Below, piece by piece: positions 18,203 to 26,403 of a DNA stretch of 64,000 nucleotides. This DNA comes from Treponema sp. GTDB lineage: Bacteria; Spirochaetota; Spirochaetia; Treponematales; Treponemataceae. The notes below the pieces were generated by a model. The model had not been told where the DNA came from. It saw only the letters and a program-made list of their open reading frames with translations, and searched no databases. Position 1 is the stretch's first letter; the number at the start of each line of letters is the position of its first letter. Location of the stretch: positions 1 through 64,000 of the forward strand of contig JAFLSO010000007.1 of assembly GCA_022510925.1 (NCBI GenBank). The letters are read 5' to 3'. Both the position numbers and the translations under genes were made by a program.

Positions 18203-19426
18203 TCACAGGACGAGCTTTGAGAGCCGCCTGCACGCCTCTTTCACATCCCCCCTGTGACCGAAGCTGCTGAACCTCAGGTAGGACTCTCCCGCAGGCCCGA
18301 ATCCGCTTCCGGGCGTGGTGACCACATTGCACTCGTCCAGAATTTTATCGAATATGTCCCAGCTTTTCCATCCGGGGAATTTTACCCAAAGGTACGGCGA
18401 GTCGCCGGTGTAGAACACCTGAACCCCGGCGTCATTGAAATTCTTTCCCGTGAGCGTCTCCTGCATAATCCGCGCGTTCTCAAGGTAATAGTCCACCAGT
18501 GCCCTGGTCTCTCTCTGACCCTCCTCGTCAAGGCAGGCAAGCCCTCCCGCCTGCGCTATGTTTGACGCTCCGTTGAAAAGAGTGGTTACGATACGCGTCC
18601 AGTCCTGACGCACTGGTGTTCCGTCCGCGAATCTAAGCGCCGCCGGCACCACGCTCCATCCCAGTCGCACGCCGGTGAATCCCGCCAGCTTGGAGAATGA
18701 GTTAACTTCTATGGCGCATTTCTTTGCTCCGGGAATCTCGTAAATGGTGCGGGGAAGCTTTTCGTCCCGTATGAACGCGAAGTACGCCGCGTCAAAAATT
18801 ATCATGCATCCGTTCCTGTTGGCGAAGTCCACCAGTCTCTTTAATTGCGCGCGCGTGGCCGTGGCCCCGGTGGGGTTGTTCGGGCTGCAGAAATATATGA
18901 GTGTCCCGGGCTTTATCCTGTCCAGGTCCGGGAAAAATCCGTTCTCGGCCGTGCAAGGAAGGTAGGTGACGCCTTTGTATCCTCTGGCGCCGGATTTTCC
19001 TGCCGCTCCCTGTATTACGCTTCCGTCCACGTAGACGGGGTAGGCGGGGTCCTGCACTGCGATTCTTGCTTTGCTCCCGAACAGTGTCTGGAGGCGAGCT
19101 ATGTCGCATTTAGCGCCGTCAGAGATGAAAACCTCGTCAGCGCTTATTAGCCCGTGGTACAGCACCTGCGCTATTCTCTCGCGGAGGGGAGTCAGTCCCA
19201 GGTCCTCTCCGTAGCCGGAGTAGCCCGCCTTTGTTCCCAGTGATTTGGCATAGTCCGCCATGGCCCTGGCCACATGCGGCGTAAGCGGCTCCGTGGTGTT
19301 CCCCACGCCCAGGCTTATTATCTTTGCCTGCGGATGCTTTGCCTGATACTCCCTGCGGCGTTTCGCCACCTCCGGGAAAAGATAGCCTGCCGCTATGTTC
19401 GCAAGGCCTTTGTTGCGCTCAATCAT
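18203..19426 (-). CDS. dapL: LL-diaminopimelate aminotransferase
   Basis: The roughly 407-residue fold-type I PLP enzyme matches DapL features: the N-terminal NKGLANIAAGYLFPEV, ISLGVGNTTEPL, KAGYSGYGEDLG and the PLP-lysine motif NSFSKLAGFTG near residue 240. DapL makes LL-DAP directly from tetrahydrodipicolinate, replacing the DapC/D/E or Ddh routes to lysine and cell-wall DAP. ATG 19426 is preferred over the adjacent GTG (19429) because GAGAGGG is then 6 bases upstream. It is transcribed from its own promoter just after the terminator of the upstream gene. Confidence 0.93.
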   Translation of the reverse strand: MIERNKGLANIAAGYLFPEVAKRRREYQAKHPQAKIISLGVGNTTEPLTPHVARAMADYAKSLGTKAGYSGYGEDLGLTPLRERIAQVLYHGLISADEVFISDGAKCDIARLQTLFGSKARIAVQDPAYPVYVDGSVIQGAAGKSGARGYKGVTYLPCTAENGFFPDLDRIKPGTLIYFCSPNNPTGATATRAQLKRLVDFANRNGCMIIFDAAYFAFIRDEKLPRTIYEIPGAKKCAIEVNSFSKLAGFTGVRLGWSVVPAALRFADGTPVRQDWTRIVTTLFNGASNIAQAGGLACLDEEGQRETRALVDYYLENARIMQETLTGKNFNDAGVQVFYTGDSPYLWVKFPGWKSWDIFDKILDECNVVTTPGSGFGPAGESYLRFSSFGHRGDVKEACRRLSKLVL

Positions 19427-19460
19427 CACGTGCCCTCTCTAATAAGAAAAAGTTTAATGA

Positions 19461-19489
19461 ATTGTACCGGGTTTGTGCCTCAGAATCAA
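19461..19489 (-). promoter_or_regulatory. dapL promoter
   Basis: On the minus strand TTGATT (19489-19484) and TACAAT (19466-19461) are 17 bases apart. The predicted leader is about 28 bases and contains the dapL ribosome-binding site. Confidence 0.6.
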
Positions 19490-19533
19490 CATGCGCGCGT
19501 AGCATGGCATAATGCGTGCCGGGGATTTCGCTT

Positions 19534-19580
19534 TAAAAAGAAGAGGCCCGGGCAGGACCGCTCAGGTGATGCCCGGGCCT
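19534..19580 (-). terminator. Intrinsic terminator downstream of the 440-residue envelope protein gene
   Basis: AGGCCCGGGCA (19544-19554) and TGCCCGGGCCT (19570-19580) form a perfect 11-bp stem with a 15-base loop. On the minus strand it is followed by CTTCTTTTT. It separates the envelope protein gene from dapL. Confidence 0.85.
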
Positions 19581-19593
19581 TGGGTCTTTGGCC

Positions 19594-20916
19594 CTAAATC
19601 TGCGTCTTAAAGCCCACTGAAAGCTTTATGGCCCTCTGCCATTCCGACGCGAACTGCATTATCCTTATGGACATGGAGCTTGATAGCATTCCGCCGAACA
19701 CCGGCACGGACACGAACGGCGTTATGTTTATGTCAGTCCTGTTCAGCAGTATGTCCTGCAAGCTCTGCGCCATGTACTCGCTGAATTTTATGTCGCCCGA
19801 GAAGCCCTCAAGCGGATTCCTGATTGCGGCGGTAGTGTGTATGCCGAATGTGAAATTCGTGTTCTTAAGATAGAGCATGTCGGTCACGGCGGATATGTTA
19901 AGTCCCAGGACGTTGCTTGTGCCTGAGTCATACATGGACGAAAGGTAAATCATGTTCCTCATGGACTCGCCCGGAATGTTGAACAGCGCCACGTTAAGCT
20001 GGAACTGCCTGAACCCTATGCGCGGCTCAAGGAGAATGTAAAGGTCCTCGAAATTTATGGCGTTGTACTTTTTGCCCGTGGTGCTTACCTGCGCGGAGGG
20101 ATTAAGAATAAGGCTTCCGAATCCCGCCTGCATGAAGAATGACGATGTGTATCTGTTCCCTGCCAGCATGCTTAGCCCCGCATGCAGGTTTATGGTCCTG
20201 ACCACGGCTATCACGTTGGAGCCGGAGTCATCCGTGGTCTCCATGGGAATGCCCACGCCGGCGCTCACATCCAGCGTGAAGTTAGGGAACACGCACGCGT
20301 AGCGGCCGTCCGCGGTTAATACATTCGTGAACATGCCGTCATCGTTCTCCAGCTGGTTAAAGTACACGTTCAGCCCCGCGGCGTGCGGCCTGTCGAACCT
20401 GAGCACATAGGATATTCCCGCGCCGTACACGTTGTACATGGAGGCTCCGTTGATTCCCCGCCAGCTCCGCGTGAAAAGCGATGTCTGGGGCTGTATGCTG
20501 AAATACCGCCTCAGAAAGACATCAGAGCCTATGGGCTCGAAGCTTCCCATGAAAAGGCTCAGGAAGTGAGTGGAGCTGGGCCGCGCGTTCACCCACGTCC
20601 CCGAGAACTCCTCTATCCTGAAATCCGCGTTATATTCCCCGCTGTCCACGAAAATGCTGTCCTTAAGAAGGTCTCCCGTCCTAAGGTAAAATTCACCGCG
20701 CACAAGCACTTTCCCGCTGAAGTCCAGCTGCCCCGCAAAAAATGCCTGCGACTCCATGACCGGATCTATGTTGATGAGCGCGTCGGAATTCTCCTTCGCC
20801 TTGGCGGTAAAATCCGCAAGTATGCCTGTGTATCCTGTGAAATACGGCATTGCCAGCGCCTTCATGCCGCTAAAAGCCAGTATGCCGCCTAAAATAGAGC
20901 AAAGTAATTTTTTCAC
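19594..20916 (-). CDS. Secreted predicted beta-rich envelope protein, function unknown
   Basis: The 440-residue protein opens with a signal peptide (residues 1-22, cut near ALA-MPYF). The mature part has many alternating short beta-strand-like segments with aromatic residues, and it ends in SVGFKTQI. This suggests an outer-membrane or periplasmic beta-barrel-like protein. The start codon is GTG: the reverse complement reads AGGAGG, 5 bases, GTG-AAA-AAA. I do not recognise a family. It is monocistronic with a strong terminator downstream, and it is divergent from cheA. Confidence 0.6.
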   Translation of the reverse strand: MKKLLCSILGGILAFSGMKALAMPYFTGYTGILADFTAKAKENSDALINIDPVMESQAFFAGQLDFSGKVLVRGEFYLRTGDLLKDSIFVDSGEYNADFRIEEFSGTWVNARPSSTHFLSLFMGSFEPIGSDVFLRRYFSIQPQTSLFTRSWRGINGASMYNVYGAGISYVLRFDRPHAAGLNVYFNQLENDDGMFTNVLTADGRYACVFPNFTLDVSAGVGIPMETTDDSGSNVIAVVRTINLHAGLSMLAGNRYTSSFFMQAGFGSLILNPSAQVSTTGKKYNAINFEDLYILLEPRIGFRQFQLNVALFNIPGESMRNMIYLSSMYDSGTSNVLGLNISAVTDMLYLKNTNFTFGIHTTAAIRNPLEGFSGDIKFSEYMAQSLQDILLNRTDINITPFVSVPVFGGMLSSSMSIRIMQFASEWQRAIKLSVGFKTQI

Positions 20917-21138
20917 GGTTTCCTCCTCTTTTACTATCGGTATGAATATTTTCCCTCTTTAGGCCGGGGATAAATCTTTTTCTCTGCCGCGGAACCCCCT
21001 TTCCGCCGGTGTGGCCAGCCCAGGCGCCGCAATGTCCCGCTCCTCCGCTGCCCGCACGGAATTCCGCCGAATTTGGCGCGAGTTTAAGCGCAGGGGGCTT
21101 TTCCCTTCCGTTTTCTTTAAAAAATTAGGCGTTTCCGC
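20917..21138. other. Divergent intergenic region
   Basis: This region carries the AGGAGG site of the minus-strand envelope gene at one end. Apart from AT-rich patches near 20925-20960 that may hold its promoter, no gene or repeat was seen. Confidence 0.4.
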
Positions 21139-21166
21139 TTGACTTATATTCATAACCGATTAAAAT
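21139..21166 (+). promoter_or_regulatory. cheA promoter, apparently leaderless
   Basis: TTGACT (21139-21144) and TAAAAT (21161-21166) are 16 bases apart. The -10 ends only 7 bases before the cheA ATG at 21174, which places the transcription start at the start codon. Confidence 0.65.
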
Positions 21167-21173
21167 AGAGATT

Positions 21174-23633
21174 ATGAGTGATTATCTTGACGCTAATAAT
21201 GAGGAACTTCTGAAAGATTTTTTCTCTGAGGCAGAGCAGCAGGTTGAGACCCTGGAGAGCAACGTTCTTGTCATAGAAAATGACCCTTCCAATCACGACG
21301 CTATCGATGAGATTTTCCGCGCGGCGCACACCCTTAAGGGCGGCTCCGCCACCGTAGAGATGACGGAGCTTACTGAATTCTGCCACGATGTGGAGGATTT
21401 GCTTGATGCCATCCGCAGCGATATTGTAAAAGTCACTGAGCCCATCGTGGACGTGCTGCTTACTTCCCTGGACATAATAAAGGCCATGCTTGAGGCCCGG
21501 AGCAACGGCTCGGTCTATCAGCAGGATGTCTCGGGACAGATACAGAAGATAAAGTCGTTCATCCCGGAGAAAGGCAGCAAGAAAAAGGATGGCGGTGCCC
21601 CTGTTAGCCTGCCCAGCGGAATGCTCGGAGCCGCGCCTGCGGCCCCCGCACCGGCCCAGCCGGCAGCGCAGTCAGACGGCGGCATGCCTCCCGTTCCGCC
21701 CCTCTCAGAGAACGATTACCAGGAGCTTAAGGGCGCCTGCCCCGACGGGGAGAAGCTCTGGTCCGTAAACGTCACGTTCGATGAGTCCAACCCCATGAAC
21801 AGCGTGGGCGGCATACAGGTTTTCGCGGCGCTAAAGAACCACGGCACAGTGCTTAAGACCGTGCCTGATTTCGAGGCCCTTTACGAGGACGAATTCCATC
21901 CGCAGGTAGTTTATTATATAGCCACGGCCGCCTCCGGCGAGGACTTGGAGGACACCGCGTTCCTTGACGACGTGTCCCTGGCCGTGGATGCCCGTGAGGT
22001 TAAGGGCGCGTCAGGCGGAGCCCCTGCTGAGGCCCCCGCTCCAAGACCCGCGTCTGCCGCGGCGCCTGTTCAGGCGGCTCCGGCACCTGCCCCGAGCCCT
22101 GCGCCCGCACCCGCGCCGGCAGCCAGGGAGGACTCCTCCGCGGAGAGCGCGCCTGCCACGAACGCCAATGTTCAGCAGGCCAAAAAGGGCATGGCTCCCA
22201 CAGGCAAGGCTGTAAATCAGGCGGGCGCCATACTGCGCGTGGATTCCAAGCGCGTAGACACGCTCATGAACCTGGTGTCAGAGGCGGTAATCACCAAAGC
22301 CGCGTTTAACCAGAACGGCATACAGATGGCGGACCTTCAGGTGCAGCTCCAGTCGCTCAACACATCGTTCAAGGAGCGCCAGCGTAAATTCCTGGAGGAC
22401 CTTCCCAAAATCCTTGAGTCCATGCAGAGCGGCGCCACAGTCAAGGACGTGCGCCAGAAAGTGCAGGAGGAGATCACGTCGCTGTCCAACTGGTTTGACG
22501 GTTTTGAGACGGAATACAAGAGCATATCAAGCAAGGCGCGGAGCACCACGCAGAACCTGGGCCGCATAACCAGCGAGCTTCAGGAAGGCGTCATGAAAAT
22601 CCGAATGGTTCCCATCGGCACCATATTCAACCGCTTCCCGCGCGTGGTGCGTGATTTGAGCCGTGACCTGGGCCGCAAAGTGGACCTGATAATCGAAGGT
22701 GAGGAGACCGAGCTTGACAAGACCGTGGTCGATGACCTTCTGGACCCCATCATGCACTGCGTGCGTAACAGCGTGGACCACGGAATAGAGCCCCCCGAGC
22801 ACAGGGCGGAGCTTGGAAAGGACGAGACCGGAACTTTGATTCTGCGCGCCGCCAACGAGGGCAACATGATTGTCATCGAGATTATAGATGACGGCGAGGG
22901 CATCAACGTGGATAAAGTCCGCGAGAAAGCCATAAAGAAGGGTCTCATCAGCCCCAACAAGACCCTGACCGACCAGGATGCGTACAATCTGATTTTTATG
23001 GCCGGATTCTCCACCAGCGACACCATAAGCAACGTCTCCGGACGCGGCGTGGGCCTTGATGTGGTGAAGACGCAGATAGAGAAGCTTAAGGGCACCATAA
23101 ACGTCACTAGTGAGAAAGACAAGGGCTCCAAATTCTCCATACGTCTGCCGCTCACCCTTGCCATAATACAGGGACTTCTGGTGCGCGTGGGAAAAGAGGT
23201 CTACTCCATCCCCATCGCGAACGTCATAGAGAGCCAGCGCGTAAAGAAAGAGAACATAAACACCATAGACAACTATGAGGTTCTCAATGTGCGCAACGAG
23301 GTTATATCCATCCTGCGCCTGAACAGGCTGTTCGGCATAAAGAACAGCGTGGAGAGCGAGTACTGCTTCATCGTAATAGTCGGCTCGCAGGATAAGAAGA
23401 TAGGCGTCATGGTGGATGCCCTCATAGGCGAGGAGGATGTGGTCATAAAGCCGCTGAGCGACCAGTTCACGGCATCTCCCGGTATAGCGGGCGCGTCCAT
23501 CCTTGGAGACGGCTCAGTTTCCCTTATCATAGACGTGGGCCAGCTCCTGGAGCTTGGGCTTAAGCAGGAGATGAACGCCTTGCATAATCGTGAAGAGGCG
23601 GCTATCCGCGCTGCCGCGGAAAACCGGGGGTAG
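21174..23633 (+). CDS. cheA: Chemotaxis histidine kinase CheA
   Basis: The 819-residue cytoplasmic kinase couples receptors to CheY. It has an HPt domain with phospho-accepting His52 in FRAAHTLKGGS, then two Ala/Pro-rich linkers (about 140-185 and 275-325) around a CheY-binding-like region. A dimerisation segment, an HATPase domain (motifs HCVRNSVDHGIE, DDGEGI, SGRGVGLDVV) and a C-terminal CheW-like domain follow. It is the first gene of a cheA-cheW-cheX-cheY operon, the order known in treponemes. Its promoter -10 lies right before the ATG, so the mRNA may be leaderless. Confidence 0.97.
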   Translation: MSDYLDANNEELLKDFFSEAEQQVETLESNVLVIENDPSNHDAIDEIFRAAHTLKGGSATVEMTELTEFCHDVEDLLDAIRSDIVKVTEPIVDVLLTSLDIIKAMLEARSNGSVYQQDVSGQIQKIKSFIPEKGSKKKDGGAPVSLPSGMLGAAPAAPAPAQPAAQSDGGMPPVPPLSENDYQELKGACPDGEKLWSVNVTFDESNPMNSVGGIQVFAALKNHGTVLKTVPDFEALYEDEFHPQVVYYIATAASGEDLEDTAFLDDVSLAVDAREVKGASGGAPAEAPAPRPASAAAPVQAAPAPAPSPAPAPAPAAREDSSAESAPATNANVQQAKKGMAPTGKAVNQAGAILRVDSKRVDTLMNLVSEAVITKAAFNQNGIQMADLQVQLQSLNTSFKERQRKFLEDLPKILESMQSGATVKDVRQKVQEEITSLSNWFDGFETEYKSISSKARSTTQNLGRITSELQEGVMKIRMVPIGTIFNRFPRVVRDLSRDLGRKVDLIIEGEETELDKTVVDDLLDPIMHCVRNSVDHGIEPPEHRAELGKDETGTLILRAANEGNMIVIEIIDDGEGINVDKVREKAIKKGLISPNKTLTDQDAYNLIFMAGFSTSDTISNVSGRGVGLDVVKTQIEKLKGTINVTSEKDKGSKFSIRLPLTLAIIQGLLVRVGKEVYSIPIANVIESQRVKKENINTIDNYEVLNVRNEVISILRLNRLFGIKNSVESEYCFIVIVGSQDKKIGVMVDALIGEEDVVIKPLSDQFTASPGIAGASILGDGSVSLIIDVGQLLELGLKQEMNALHNREEAAIRAAAENRG

Positions 23634-23645
23634 GAGAAAAGTAAG

Positions 23646-25052
23646 ATGGCGACTATTCAGGATAAACTAAACATTCTTGCGAGCACTACCGAAACTGCGG
23701 AATCCTCTCTTTCTGCGGATCAGCTTGCGGAAGAGAAGAAAACCGCGACCATTGTTGACTATAAGATGGTCACTTTCTCGCTTGCGGGCAAAGATTATGC
23801 CATAGACATAATGAAGGTGAAGGAAATCGCCAAGGCGAACCATTTCACCTATGTGCCTAATGCCATGCCGTTCGTTCTGGGCGTTTACAATCTTCGCGGC
23901 GACATCATCCCTATAATCGATCTGCGCCTGTTCTTTAACATAGACGTTAAGCAGCATGATGACAATATGCTTGAGAACATGCTTATCGTCACAGTGGGCG
24001 AGCAGACGTTCGGTGTGGTGGTGGATGCCATAGATAAGGTTATAGGCGTGCAGAAAGCCGGCATTCAGCCGCCGCATCCTCTGTTCGGCGACATAAACAT
24101 CAAGTACATTTACGGTGTTGTGGAGGCTGAGCGCAGGCTTTACGTTCTTCTTGACATAGACAAGATTTTCGGTGTCCGCACTCCCGAGGAAGAGGAGGAG
24201 ATGAAGGAGATTGCGCGCCAGCAGCAGGAGCGCAGGCAGGCGGCCGCGGCGGCCCTGGCGGAGCAGCAGGCTCTGAGCGAGAAGTCCGCCGCCCAGATTT
24301 CCGAGACCCAGACTAAAGAGGTGGATTTAAACTTCATCGCGGACTCCCTCAAGAATTTCAAGAAATTCACCATAAGCTCCGTGACTGAGGAATGGACCAA
24401 AAAACGCTACTTGGAGTGGGCACGGGACCGCGGAGAGGACAAAACCCAGCTGCAGAATGAGAACGACGCTGAGCTCTTCCTGCGCCCGTTCTACTCACGG
24501 TACACCGGCACATGGTGGAAAGAGGATTATGCCGATGCTGTGCTTCAGGCGCTTCCTGATAACAGCGCTAAGAATATAGTGGTATGGAATCCTGGCTGCG
24601 GCAAGGGTTACGAGACTTATTCTTTGGCATGCATCTTGAAGAAACGCTATCCTGATGCTAAAATACGTGTGTACGGACACGATACGGATCTGCTTGCAGT
24701 CTCAAACGCACCGCTTATGACACTCTCCGATGAGGCAAGCATGGACTGGTATCAGCCGTTCTCCTCCAAGACAGCCGCCGGCGACTATACGTTCAATAAG
24801 GAGATAAAAGATTCCATTATGTTCGAGTATCACGATTGCGTGAACACGAACAATCTTCCTCCCATTGACATAGTGTTTGCCCGCGACCTGCTTGCTTTCC
24901 TGCCGGAATCCTCACAGACTACGGTTCTGAGCGATTTCAATGAGAAAGTCAAAGGAAACGGTGTTATAATTGTTGGTGAAAATGAAAATATTGCGCTTCC
25001 AGGCTGGTCTAAAAAGACGTCCGGCCCGGTTGCGGTATATTCAAAATCATAA
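23646..25052 (+). CDS. cheW: CheW fused to a CheR-like methyltransferase domain
   Basis: The 468-residue protein has a CheW adaptor domain (about 35-185) with ITPNA-type contacts (VPNAMPFVLGVYNLRGDIIPII). A Gln/Ala/Glu-rich coiled linker (about 185-225) and a CheR-like C-terminal domain (about 255-468) follow. The latter keeps the SAM-binding fold motif NPGCGKGYETYSLA and the late ARDLLAFL segment, where CheR proteins usually read CRN. CheW-CheR-like fusions are known from Treponema chemoreceptor arrays, where the extra domain is thought to be structural. A bona fide CheR is encoded separately at 40150. A GGAG-type site precedes the ATG. Confidence 0.92.
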   Translation: MATIQDKLNILASTTETAESSLSADQLAEEKKTATIVDYKMVTFSLAGKDYAIDIMKVKEIAKANHFTYVPNAMPFVLGVYNLRGDIIPIIDLRLFFNIDVKQHDDNMLENMLIVTVGEQTFGVVVDAIDKVIGVQKAGIQPPHPLFGDINIKYIYGVVEAERRLYVLLDIDKIFGVRTPEEEEEMKEIARQQQERRQAAAAALAEQQALSEKSAAQISETQTKEVDLNFIADSLKNFKKFTISSVTEEWTKKRYLEWARDRGEDKTQLQNENDAELFLRPFYSRYTGTWWKEDYADAVLQALPDNSAKNIVVWNPGCGKGYETYSLACILKKRYPDAKIRVYGHDTDLLAVSNAPLMTLSDEASMDWYQPFSSKTAAGDYTFNKEIKDSIMFEYHDCVNTNNLPPIDIVFARDLLAFLPESSQTTVLSDFNEKVKGNGVIIVGENENIALPGWSKKTSGPVAVYSKS

Positions 25053-25086
25053 ATAATCTATAAGCAAATATTCCAGGGGGATATGA

Positions 25087-25569
25087 ATGAGAGTAGAGTA
25101 CATTAACCCATTTGTAGAAACTTCATACAGAGTGCTAAAGGAAGTTTTGGGTGGTGCCGAAGTTAAAAGAGGTGACTTATACCTCAAATCAACTGCAATG
25201 CCAGTTATGGGTGTGGCCGCACTTGTAGGTCTTGCCGGTGATGTGGAAGGCCGTGTGCTTTTTGACATGACGTTTGAGACTGCGCTTAACATCGCTTCTC
25301 AAATGAATATGGAGAAACTTACAGAATTTGATGATCTTGCGAAAGCGACCATCAGTGAGCTGGCCAACCTGATTACGGCCCAGGCGGTTACAAAACTGCA
25401 TGAGCTTGGGTTTAAGTTCGACCTTACTCCGCCCGCCTTGTTCGCAGGTGAGAAAATGGAGATAGCGGCATTAGGAAGCACCACCGACAGTGTGGAAGCT
25501 CTTATAGTGCCTCTTATTACAGACTGTGGAAAAATTGAAGTCAACGTCGCGATTCGCGAGCGTGCATAA
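25087..25569 (+). CDS. cheX: CheY-P phosphatase CheX
   Basis: The 160-residue protein is a single CheC/CheX-type domain. The catalytic signature ExxN is visible as E91-L-A-N94 within ATISELANLI. In spirochetes CheX removes phosphate from CheY and resets the flagellar motor signal. An AGGGGG ribosome-binding site lies upstream of the ATG. Codon use looks less GC-biased than in its neighbours. The cheY gene follows after 12 bases. Confidence 0.93.
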   Translation: MRVEYINPFVETSYRVLKEVLGGAEVKRGDLYLKSTAMPVMGVAALVGLAGDVEGRVLFDMTFETALNIASQMNMEKLTEFDDLAKATISELANLITAQAVTKLHELGFKFDLTPPALFAGEKMEIAALGSTTDSVEALIVPLITDCGKIEVNVAIRERA

Positions 25570-25581
25570 GGAGCAAATGGT

Positions 25582-26016
25582 ATGAAGACAAAAGAGGATT
25601 TTCCGTCAATTAACGAGCGTCCGCCTGAAGGTTTGAAGCTTGATGGCAGCAAGTTCCGCGTTTTGGTCGTTGATGATTCCATGTTCGTTGCAAAGCAGTT
25701 GACCCAGATTCTGACCAGCGACGGCTATGAGGTTGTGGCGACCGCGCAGGACGGTAAAGACGGTGTGGATAAATACAAGGAGCTGTGCCCCAACGTGGAC
25801 CTTGTTACCATGGACATTACTATGCCGCGCATGGACGGCATTACCGCGCTGGAGCAGATTATGGCTTTTGACAAAAATGCCCGTGTGGTTATGGTAAGCG
25901 CTCTGGGAAAAGAGGAGCTTGTGAAGAAGTCTCTTCTTACCGGTGCGAAGAATTACATAGTAAAGCCGCTTGACCGCAAGAAGGTGCTTGAGCGCATAAG
26001 CGCCGCCCTTAAATAG
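25582..26016 (+). CDS. cheY: Chemotaxis response regulator CheY
   Basis: The 144-residue single receiver domain has the acidic pair D31-D32, phospho-acceptor D78 (TMDITMPRMDG), S106 and K128 (IVKPLD). It has an N-terminal tail of about 20 residues beyond the minimal receiver. Phosphorylated by CheA, it should bind the flagellar switch protein FliM. An AAGGAG site is present near the cheX stop. It is the last gene of the operon, with a terminator at 26075. Confidence 0.95.
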   Translation: MKTKEDFPSINERPPEGLKLDGSKFRVLVVDDSMFVAKQLTQILTSDGYEVVATAQDGKDGVDKYKELCPNVDLVTMDITMPRMDGITALEQIMAFDKNARVVMVSALGKEELVKKSLLTGAKNYIVKPLDRKKVLERISAALK

Positions 26017-26074
26017 GCTCAAGTTTCCATAGAATTTAGGGCTGATGTCTACGGCCCTGATAGGATTTTCTCAG

Positions 26075-26117
26075 AACCGGCTGCATGCAGATGTGTATGC
26101 GGTCGGTTTATTTTTTA
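26075..26117 (+). terminator. Intrinsic terminator of the cheA-W-X-Y operon
   Basis: AACCGGCTGCAT (26075-26086) pairs with ATGCGGTCGGTT (26097-26108), a 12-bp stem with two G-U pairs and a 10-base loop. TTATTTTTT follows. A smaller hairpin AGGGC/GCCCT at 26038-26058 precedes it. Confidence 0.8.
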
Positions 26118-26250
26118 TGATTCTGAGCGGCGTGTATGGCTTTCCGTGGCGGCGCGTGGAGTCCGCGCGGGCTTAATCTCTTTTGCGCGGAACATGGAAA
26201 GATGCCTGGCATTCCGGGCGCAGGAATTCCGCTAATATAGTGTTATTGGG

Positions 26251-26280
26251 TTGACAACTACGCTAGATATGGTGTATATT
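26251..26280 (+). promoter_or_regulatory. Promoter of a candidate small RNA
   Basis: A perfect TTGACA (26251-26256) is 18 bases from TATATT (26275-26280). No coding region follows in the next 100 bases, and a strong terminator is found at 26340-26387. Confidence 0.65.
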
Positions 26281-26286
26281 ACAATC

Positions 26287-26387
26287 TGTAAGGAGAATTT
26301 CCAGGCGAAAGTCCGGGAGTTCTCCGTATACCTCCCACCGCTCTGTCAGCTTTTTCCCACAATCCCACTGGCAGAGCCTTTTTTTTT
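26287..26387 (+). ncRNA. Candidate regulatory small RNA with C-rich exposed motifs
   Basis: The unit runs from just after a strong promoter to a terminator and is about 100 nt. Hairpin 1 pairs GGAGAA (26292-26297) with TTCTCC (26320-26325) and encloses a smaller CC-A-GGC stem capped by a GAAA tetraloop. A single-stranded CCTCCCACC (26331-26339) follows. Hairpin 2 is the terminator, with a C-rich 18-base loop containing TTTTTCCCAC. CCUCC is complementary to the core Shine-Dalgarno sequence, as in C-rich regulatory RNAs of other bacteria. No SRP, 6S, tmRNA or RNase P consensus was recognised. No start codon fits the AAGGAG at 26290. Confidence 0.5.
26340..26387 (+). terminator. Intrinsic terminator of the small RNA candidate
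   Basis: GCTCTGTCAG (26340-26349) pairs with CTGGCAGAGC (26368-26377), 10 bp including one G-U. A run of nine T follows at 26379-26387. Confidence 0.85.
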
Positions 26388-26388
26388 A

Positions 26389-26397
26389 TGCTAGAAT
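26389..26397 (+). promoter_or_regulatory. Extended -10 of a leaderless promoter (pepF)
   Basis: TGC-TAGAAT ends 6 bases before the pepF ATG at 26404. It abuts the T-run of the preceding terminator. The gap CATTCC holds no ribosome-binding site. Confidence 0.55.
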
Positions 26398-26403
26398 CAT
26401 TCC

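Noticed and set aside
22020-22215. Pro/Arg-rich frame opposite in phase to the cheA linker
   Set aside because: It is a by-product of the Ala/Pro-rich linker of cheA read in another frame.
26287-26387. Signal-recognition-particle RNA, 6S RNA or a riboswitch
   Set aside because: The SRP tetraloop region and flanking conserved bases are absent, the length is too short for 6S RNA, and no known aptamer core was recognised. The pepF promoter lies downstream of the terminator, so it is not the pepF leader.
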